The notes under the pieces were generated by a model. That model did no database searches. It had not been told where the DNA came from and worked only from the letters and a program-made list of their open reading frames with translations. A stretch of DNA of 40,067 nucleotides from Alphaproteobacteria bacterium (GTDB lineage Bacteria; Pseudomonadota; Alphaproteobacteria; Puniceispirillales; Puniceispirillaceae), in assembly GCA_016780765.1 (NCBI GenBank), contig JADHLH010000012.1, positions 1 to 40,067 of the forward strand, written 5' to 3'. Of this stretch, positions 35,246 to 40,067 are shown one piece after another. The position numbers and the translations under genes are program-made. The stretch's first letter is position 1, and every line of letters begins with the position of its first letter.

Positions 35246-35275
35246 AGACCGGGCCAGACCGGGCCAGACCGGGCC
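35246..35275. repeat. Perfect tandem repeat, 10-nt unit, 3 copies
   Basis: Three copies of AGACCGGGCC follow one another, with part of a further copy (AGACC) before and AGACA after. It lies in the middle of the pstS / DUF849 divergent spacer. Confidence 0.9.
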
Positions 35276-35311
35276 AGACAATTTGCAGGTGAAAGCATCA
35301 TCGGTGATGTG

Positions 35312-35340
35312 CTGTAATCCCGGTGTGTGAAAACTGTCTT
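35312..35340 (+). promoter_or_regulatory. Candidate Pho box in front of the DUF849 gene
   Basis: On the plus strand CTGTAAT, GTGTGTG and CTGTCTT follow one another with four-base spacers, keeping the 11-bp period seen before pstS. The outer two match the Pho pattern, the middle one only in part. It lies about 32 bases before the ATG. Confidence 0.4.
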
Positions 35341-35372
35341 ATGGCCGCATTGCCCTATAGGAGCTGATAAAC

Positions 35373-36155
35373 ATGCCCGCAACACCGCTTCCCCGCCTGA
35401 TGGTTGCACCGAACGGTGCGCGCCTGACCGATGATGATCATCCAGCGGTGCCGGTAACGATCCCGCAGATTGTGACAACAGCGCAGGAATGCGCCCGTGC
35501 CGGCGCGCGTGCCATGCATTTCCATGTGCGCGGTGATGACAAGGCACATATCCTTGATGCCGGCCTGTATCGTGAGGCGCTGGGCGAGTTGGCGCTGGCT
35601 GTCCCCGACCTGCATCTGCAGATCACCACCGAAACTGTCGGTCGCTATGGCCCGCAGGATATGCGCAACGTGACCCGTGACACGCGGCCACCCGGTGTGT
35701 CGATCGGTGTTCCCGAAATGATGCCATCTGGCGCGCCAACAGCCGAGGATTGTGCATTTTACAGCTGGCTTGCAGAGCAAGGTATCCTGACCCAGCATAT
35801 CTGCTATGCGCCAGACCAGCTGCGTCTGCTGGGGCAGTTGCTGCAGGCAGCAGCTCTGCCGCGATCAGGTGTCTGGTGTCTGTTTGTCATCGGCCACTAC
35901 ACCGGTGCGATTTCCGATCCGGCTGTAATCGATGAATGCCTTGCCGTGATGGCTGATGAGGGCATTGATGGTGACTGGGCCATCTGCGCCTTCCGCACTG
36001 AAGAGGCCGCCTGCATCCGGCATGCGGTGGCGCGCGGCGGCAAACTGCGCGTAGGCTTTGAAAATTCCATGTTCATGGCAGATGGCAGCATCGCCCCGGA
36101 CAATGCAGCACGGGTACGCGAGGCAGCCGCCATGCTGGATGATCCTGCGCTTTAG
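35373..36155 (+). CDS. DUF849 / BKACE-family beta-keto acid cleavage enzyme
   Basis: A 260-residue TIM-barrel protein. The zinc-binding HFHVR motif (about residue 49) and the C-terminal GGKLRVGFENSMFM are typical of BKACE enzymes, in which a beta-keto acid and acetyl-CoA are converted to acetoacetate and a new CoA ester. In most members the C-terminal motif reads near VGLEDN; here it is VGFENS, so the substrate may differ. The family is usually 270-300 residues. AGGAG lies nine bases before the ATG. It is divergent from pstS. Confidence 0.82.
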   Translation: MPATPLPRLMVAPNGARLTDDDHPAVPVTIPQIVTTAQECARAGARAMHFHVRGDDKAHILDAGLYREALGELALAVPDLHLQITTETVGRYGPQDMRNVTRDTRPPGVSIGVPEMMPSGAPTAEDCAFYSWLAEQGILTQHICYAPDQLRLLGQLLQAAALPRSGVWCLFVIGHYTGAISDPAVIDECLAVMADEGIDGDWAICAFRTEEAACIRHAVARGGKLRVGFENSMFMADGSIAPDNAARVREAAAMLDDPAL

Positions 36156-36288
36156 GCAGCACGTCACGGGATATCTTCATGAGAATCGCGCCAATGTGAC
36201 TGGCAACCGGCAGCCACCGCTTGAGGCAACAGGCCGGGCTGGCATACCATGGGAGCCTCATCCACCAATTGGCGGTCTGGCTGTGACC

Positions 36289-36324
36289 CATAATTCCTAT
36301 GCTGTCCATAATTCCTATCCGGTC
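36289..36324 (+). repeat. Tandem repeat, 18-nt unit, 2 copies, in front of dinB
   Basis: CATAATTCCTATGCTGTC is followed by CATAATTCCTATCCGGTC, with three mismatches. It is in frame with dinB and would encode HNSYAV then HNSYPV if translation began at the GTG at 36283. Confidence 0.85.
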
Positions 36325-37701
36325 ATGTGCCGTGCCTGCGGACAGGCTGGGTTTATCGGCGGCGATGCCCCGCCACACAGCTGTCCGGCATGTCACAGCA
36401 CCGATATCCGCAGTCATGAGGAATTGTTCCAGCTGTCGCTTGCCCATGTGGATTGTGATGCGTTCTATGCCTCAGTTGAGAAACGCGACGATCCGTCAAT
36501 CCGCGACAGGCCGGTGATTGTTGGCGGCCGCGAACGCGGGGTGGTGGCAGCTGCCTGTTATATTGCGCGAAAATTTGGTGTGCGATCGGCTATGCCGACA
36601 TGGCAGGCGCTGAAACGCTGTCCCGATGCCGTGGTGATTCGCCCGCGCATGGATCACTATGTCGCGATTGGCCGTGACATCCGCAATCGCATGCTGGCGC
36701 TGACCCCGCTTGTTCAGCCGGTTTCGATTGATGAGGCCTTTCTTGATCTGACAGGCACCCAAAAGCTGCATGGCTGCAGCCCGGCCGAGGCGCTGGTGCG
36801 TTTGCAGAACAGCATCCGGGACGAGATCGGCATTACTGTTTCGGTTGGTCTCAGCGGCACCAAGTCGCTGGCCAAAATGGCCTCTGATCGTGACAAACCG
36901 GACGGTTTTTTCATTATCGGCATGGCCGAGGCACGCGACTGGCTGGCCCCGCAGCCGGTGTCTGTCCTGTTCGGGCTTGGCAAATCGTCGGTGGCACGTC
37001 TCGAAGCGGCCGGCATTGTGAGTTGCAATGATCTGGTCACCGCACCGGCCGACCAGCTGACCGGCATTCTGGGGCGGCGAGCTGGTGCCATTCGCGATCT
37101 TGCCGCCGGAATTGACCCGCGCGCCGTCACGCCAGAGCGTGACGTCAAAAGCATCTCCAGCGAAACGACCTTCATCAAGGACCTTGGAAGCGCAGCCGCG
37201 CTGGAAGCAGAGCTGGAGGTTCTGTGCCAGAAAGTATCCACCCGGCTGAAAGCGCAGAATCTGGCCGGCGGGCGCGTGACCCTGAAACTCAAACGACCCG
37301 ATCACCGCATTCTGACACGCAGCCAGACCCTGTCATCACGCACTGACAAGGCGCATATGCTGTTTACCGTCGGGCGGGCGCTTCTGGCGGGCGAACTTGG
37401 CGGCAAGCGGCGCTACCGTCTGCTTGGCATCGGTGCCGAACAGCTGGGGCCACCTGACGGGGTCAGCCTTCTCGATCTTGCAGGTGATACCGACGCGCGC
37501 CAGGACAGTCTGGAAGCTGCCATTGATGATATTCATGGCCGCCTTGGTCAGGATGCGCTGCAGAGCGGACGTGTATTTACCCGCCAGCATCGCCCCGAAC
37601 GTGACCCGGCACGCCAGCGTGCCGCGCTGGAAAAGCTGGATGAAGAGGATGACGGGCCAAAACAAGACCCGTCTGACAACGCTGGCAAGACATCCGGCTA
37701 G
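36325..37701 (+). CDS. dinB: DNA polymerase IV with N-terminal zinc-finger-like segment
   Basis: A protein of about 458 residues. It begins MCRACGQAGF, with a second CPAC pair, so Cys2, Cys5, Cys20 and Cys23 could hold zinc; this extension is known from alphaproteobacterial DinB. The polymerase follows: SLAHVDCDAFYASVEKRDDP (catalytic Asp), YIARKFGVRSAMP, and SIDEAFLDLTG with the catalytic acidic pair; the little-finger domain ends near residue 380. It copies past damaged DNA bases. Start is uncertain: the open frame reaches to 36058 inside the preceding gene, and a GTG at 36283 is an alternative. No clear ribosome binding site is seen for either. Its stop overlaps that of pobA by three bases. 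Confidence 0.85.
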   Translation: MCRACGQAGFIGGDAPPHSCPACHSTDIRSHEELFQLSLAHVDCDAFYASVEKRDDPSIRDRPVIVGGRERGVVAAACYIARKFGVRSAMPTWQALKRCPDAVVIRPRMDHYVAIGRDIRNRMLALTPLVQPVSIDEAFLDLTGTQKLHGCSPAEALVRLQNSIRDEIGITVSVGLSGTKSLAKMASDRDKPDGFFIIGMAEARDWLAPQPVSVLFGLGKSSVARLEAAGIVSCNDLVTAPADQLTGILGRRAGAIRDLAAGIDPRAVTPERDVKSISSETTFIKDLGSAAALEAELEVLCQKVSTRLKAQNLAGGRVTLKLKRPDHRILTRSQTLSSRTDKAHMLFTVGRALLAGELGGKRRYRLLGIGAEQLGPPDGVSLLDLAGDTDARQDSLEAAIDDIHGRLGQDALQSGRVFTRQHRPERDPARQRAALEKLDEEDDGPKQDPSDNAGKTSG

Positions 37702-38867
37702 AGCGGCAGCCCCACATAGTTTTCAGCAACCATCTGGCGACCAGCATCTGATGTCGTGATATAGGCCAGCTCGGCCTCTTTCATCCGCTGTTCGAACGGG
37801 TCGTCATTGAAGCGGTGGGTCAGCGTGGTCAGCCACCAGGCAAAACGCTCGGCCTTCCATACCCGCGCCAGCGCGCGCCGCGAATATTCATCAAGCGCTG
37901 CGGCATTGCGGTCCTGCAGAAAGCCCAAGATCGCGTCATACATGTAATGGATGTCCGATGCCGCAAGGTTAAGCCCCTTGGCCCCGGTGGGCGGCACAAC
38001 ATGCGCCGCATCACCGGCCAGCATCAACCGGCCAAAACACATCGGTTCAGCCACAAAACTGCGCAACGGGGCAATACTCTTTTCAATCGACGGGCCGGTT
38101 TCCAGCGCATCGGCCATCTCCGGCGGCAGACGACGACGAAACTCGTCCCAGAACGCATCATCGCTCCAGTTCTCGACCTTGTCATCGACATCGCACTGGA
38201 TGTAATAGCGCGAGCGCGTCATCGATCGCATGGAACAAAGTGCAAATCCACGCTCAGTATTGGCGTAGACAACTTCCTGCGCCACCGGCCGTGTATCGGA
38301 CAACAGACCCAGCCAGCCAAACGGATAGATTTTTTCATAGGTAGTGATGGCCGATTCAGGAACCGTGCGCCGGCTGACCCCGTGATAGCCGTCACAACCG
38401 GCAATCAGATCGCAGTCAATCCGGTGGCCTGTCCCATCCTTTAGGTAGGTTACGTAAGGCGCATCACCATCGATGTCATGAATCTCGACATTATCCGCCT
38501 CATAGACGGTGGCACTGCCGGCGTTGTCGCGCACTTCACACAGATCCCGCGTTACCTCGGTCTGGCCATACGCGGTGACAACCTTGCCATTGGTGTGGCG
38601 CGACAGGTCAATCGATACCGCCTTGTAATCAAAGGCCAGTTGCATCGCATGATGCTTGATGCCTTCCTCGGCCAGCCGGGCCCCGGCTTCGGCACGGTGG
38701 ATCAGATCGACCGTCGTCTGTTCCAGAATACCGGCCCGGATACGGGCCAGCACATAGTCCTGGGTCTGGCGTTCCAGAACGACGTTGTCGATGCCTGCCA
38801 GATCCAGAAGTCTGCCAAGAAGCAACCCCGATGGACCAGCCCCGATAATAACAACCTGTTTACGCAT
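37698..38867 (-). CDS. pobA: 4-hydroxybenzoate 3-monooxygenase
   Basis: A 389-residue flavoprotein, close to the 394 of the Pseudomonas enzyme. It has the FAD motif VVIIGAGPSGLLLGRLLDLAG, the substrate and NADPH contact segment LARIRAGILEQ, the DG motif GCDGYHGVSRR, and LAGDAAHVVPPTGAKGLNL. It hydroxylates 4-hydroxybenzoate to protocatechuate with NADPH and oxygen. The frame begins 12 codons upstream, but the ATG at 38865-38867 has CAGGT before it and fits the family start. It overlaps the end of the dioxygenase gene by eight bases, so they are probably cotranscribed. No ring-cleavage genes are in the window. Confidence 0.9.
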   Translation of the reverse strand: MRKQVVIIGAGPSGLLLGRLLDLAGIDNVVLERQTQDYVLARIRAGILEQTTVDLIHRAEAGARLAEEGIKHHAMQLAFDYKAVSIDLSRHTNGKVVTAYGQTEVTRDLCEVRDNAGSATVYEADNVEIHDIDGDAPYVTYLKDGTGHRIDCDLIAGCDGYHGVSRRTVPESAITTYEKIYPFGWLGLLSDTRPVAQEVVYANTERGFALCSMRSMTRSRYYIQCDVDDKVENWSDDAFWDEFRRRLPPEMADALETGPSIEKSIAPLRSFVAEPMCFGRLMLAGDAAHVVPPTGAKGLNLAASDIHYMYDAILGFLQDRNAAALDEYSRRALARVWKAERFAWWLTTLTHRFNDDPFEQRMKEAELAYITTSDAGRQMVAENYVGLPL

Positions 38868-39744
38868 CTGAACCTGCTTGTGAGCCTTTGTTACTTTTAT
38901 CATCGCGGCGGTCCAGAAGGATCGGAAACCAGTCCGCGCGCAACCTGTCGCCAGCCGTCATACCATGCCCCGGAAACGGTGGCGAGGTCCGACCGGGACG
39001 TGTGACGTATCGCGCATCATCACCGACCAGCCGCACCGAAAAGGCGCGCCGGCGGATCGCACTGTCATTGCCGCGCGCGCCATGCAGAACCCGAAAGTCG
39101 AATGCAACAGCATCCCCTGGCGCCATCGGCCATTCCAGCACATACATGCGCTCGGCATCGGGGTCCGGCACCGGCATCCATTCGCTTTCATCGGCATAAA
39201 AGGTATCTTCCGACAGCCAGCGTGTTGGCAACACCGGACGGGCCCAGCGATGCGATCCGGCAACACAGCGCAGCGTTGCCTCATCCACCGGATCGACCGG
39301 GCACCAGAAACTGACCGTCTGCTGTCCTTCGACAAAATAATAGGGGCTGTCCTGATGCCAGGGTGTGGCCTTTGACGTGCCAGGCTCTTTCACCAGCACA
39401 TGATCATGGAACAGCTGCACCGTCTGTGATCCCATCAGATCGGCAGCGACCGCAGCCACGGCAGAATTGCGGATCACCTGTTCAAACTGCGGTATGCGCT
39501 GCCAGTTGCAGTAATCATCGAAAAACCGGCCGGTCTCCCCCGGCTTCAGATTTTCCGCCGCATAGGGACCCGGTGCCTGCATGTTCATCGCAATGCCGGC
39601 AGCAATATCATCAACATGATCGGCAAACAGCCCTTTGACCAGTACCGCGCCATGGGCCCGATAGGAATCGATATGCTGCTGTGTCACCAATGGATGGCGT
39701 GTGGATGAATGCGGGGCGGGCGTGTTCATTTGCGCAGGAGTCAT
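38860..39744 (-). CDS. Phytanoyl-CoA dioxygenase family protein
   Basis: A 294-residue Fe(II)/2-oxoglutarate oxygenase. The iron ligands are His130 and Asp132 in TPWHQDSPYY and His221 in RVLHGARGN; the arginine that binds 2-oxoglutarate follows within about ten residues (AIRRRAFSVR). Such enzymes hydroxylate varied small molecules, and close relatives act on compounds as different as fatty acyl-CoA and ectoine, so the substrate is open. A second in-frame ATG lies five codons on. It overlaps the start of pobA. Confidence 0.85.
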   Translation of the reverse strand: MTPAQMNTPAPHSSTRHPLVTQQHIDSYRAHGAVLVKGLFADHVDDIAAGIAMNMQAPGPYAAENLKPGETGRFFDDYCNWQRIPQFEQVIRNSAVAAVAADLMGSQTVQLFHDHVLVKEPGTSKATPWHQDSPYYFVEGQQTVSFWCPVDPVDEATLRCVAGSHRWARPVLPTRWLSEDTFYADESEWMPVPDPDAERMYVLEWPMAPGDAVAFDFRVLHGARGNDSAIRRRAFSVRLVGDDARYVTRPGRTSPPFPGHGMTAGDRLRADWFPILLDRRDDKSNKGSQAGSDA

Positions 39745-39888
39745 AGCGGTGTGTCCGGATCAAAAGGGTCGGCTGACCAAAGGGAATTAACGCCATCGAA
39801 GATGACACTAATCCTGTGTACAGGCAAGATATCGCCCGCACCCGGGCCAGCCGCTGCGCCATCCGGCAATCGGCGCGCAGTCGCAGGA

Positions 39889-40067
39889 TCACCCCTCGAT
39901 CAGCAGCGCGTTGCGTTCCAGCGAAAAATGCGTGTAGATCGGCGCAAACGCCCCACCAAGAGCACGCGCATCAATGCCGATGGCAGCCTGGTGAATTTGC
40001 GGCAGATGCAGCCCCTTGGTGTTGTAGCGCGGCAGGCGTTCATGCGTCAGCGCCACCAGTTCAGCCA
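39889..40067 (-). CDS. C-terminal end of a possible ROK-family protein (partial)
   Basis: The last 59 residues of a protein that continues beyond the right edge. The sequence QAAIGIDARALGGAFAPIYT and the tail HFSLERNALLIEG resemble the C-terminus of ROK-family sugar-responsive regulators or kinases, which often end in a similar ALG-A-LP pattern. The defining sugar-kinase motifs lie outside the window, so this is tentative. The 144-base spacer to the dioxygenase gene holds no clear signal. Confidence 0.5.
   Translation of the reverse strand, partial: AELVALTHERLPRYNTKGLHLPQIHQAAIGIDARALGGAFAPIYTHFSLERNALLIEG

Larger units (their letters stand above)
35072..35372. other. Divergent control region between pstS and the DUF849 gene
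   Basis: This 301-base spacer holds no gene. From left to right it contains the pstS leader, the Pho box array, a 10-base tandem repeat, and a second candidate Pho box that faces the DUF849 gene. The open frame that covers part of it on the minus strand is an upstream extension of pstS without a ribosome binding site. Confidence 0.7.

Noticed and set aside
35246-35275. 10-nt repeat considered as further PhoB sites
   Set aside because: The period is 10 and not 11, and the unit AGACCGGGCC does not resemble the CTGTCAT pattern.
35072-35281. Upstream extension of the pstS frame by 70 codons
   Set aside because: It would place the signal peptide in the middle of the protein and would translate the Pho box and part of the tandem repeat. 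The ATG at 35069-35071 has a strong ribosome binding site.
36496-37305. Minus-strand open frame of 269 codons inside dinB
   Set aside because: It is antisense to the polymerase catalytic domain and has no family features.

Overview
The window looks like chromosomal DNA of a free-living alphaproteobacterium. It is GC-rich (about 60% by eye) and densely coded, and most genes lie on the minus strand. The evidence for the lineage is the protein style: a DinB with an N-terminal cysteine cluster, PstA with a long cytoplasmic and periplasmic N-terminal part, and valine/isoleucine acyl-CoA catabolism genes. A marine or soil oligotroph (Rhodospirillales or Puniceispirillales-like) is plausible, but I cannot fix the genus. 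I saw no rRNA, tRNA, CRISPR array, insertion sequence or prophage.

Layout. 1-3400: the start of pyrE, then an arsenate module (aquaporin, ArsJ exporter, ArsJ-partner GAPDH). 3485-3658: a very small DUF2256 gene. 3729-7782: an unknown protein, phoB, phoR and ppx, which sense phosphate and handle polyphosphate. 7799-13818: six genes that carry out the distal steps of valine and isoleucine degradation (short-chain dehydrogenase, thiolase, enoyl-CoA hydratase, 3-hydroxyisobutyrate dehydrogenase, 3-hydroxyisobutyryl-CoA hydrolase, acyl-CoA dehydrogenase). 13864-22290: a complete branched-chain-type ABC importer (two ATPases, two permeases, one binding protein) bracketed by two unrelated adenylate-forming enzymes. 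22569-26543: malonyl-CoA decarboxylase, a thioesterase, an iron-type alcohol dehydrogenase and a nitronate monooxygenase-like flavoprotein. 26734-28464: cobalt-type nitrile hydratase alpha, beta and accessory protein. 28504-29343: a degenerate enoyl-CoA hydratase-like protein. 29556-35071: pstS-pstC-pstA-pstB-phoU. 35373-36155: a DUF849/BKACE enzyme. 36325-37701: DNA polymerase IV. 37698-39744: 4-hydroxybenzoate 3-monooxygenase and a phytanoyl-CoA dioxygenase-like protein. 39889-40067: the C-terminal end of a possible ROK-family protein.

Two themes stand out. First, phosphate: the two phosphate loci (phoR-phoB-ppx and pstSCAB-phoU) lie 22 kb apart, but the spacers in front of phoB and pstS carry matching Pho-box-type direct repeats with an 11-bp period, and a weaker candidate lies in front of the BKACE gene. 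Second, acyl-CoA metabolism: the importer, two CoA-ligase-like enzymes and the valine/isoleucine enzymes form one long co-directional block, which suggests uptake, CoA activation and oxidation of a branched or otherwise unusual organic acid.

The most unexpected structure is not a gene. About ten gene junctions hold short tandem duplications, mostly of 13-15 nt and unrelated in sequence to each other. One is in frame and lengthens the nitrile hydratase alpha subunit; another lies at the ambiguous start of dinB.
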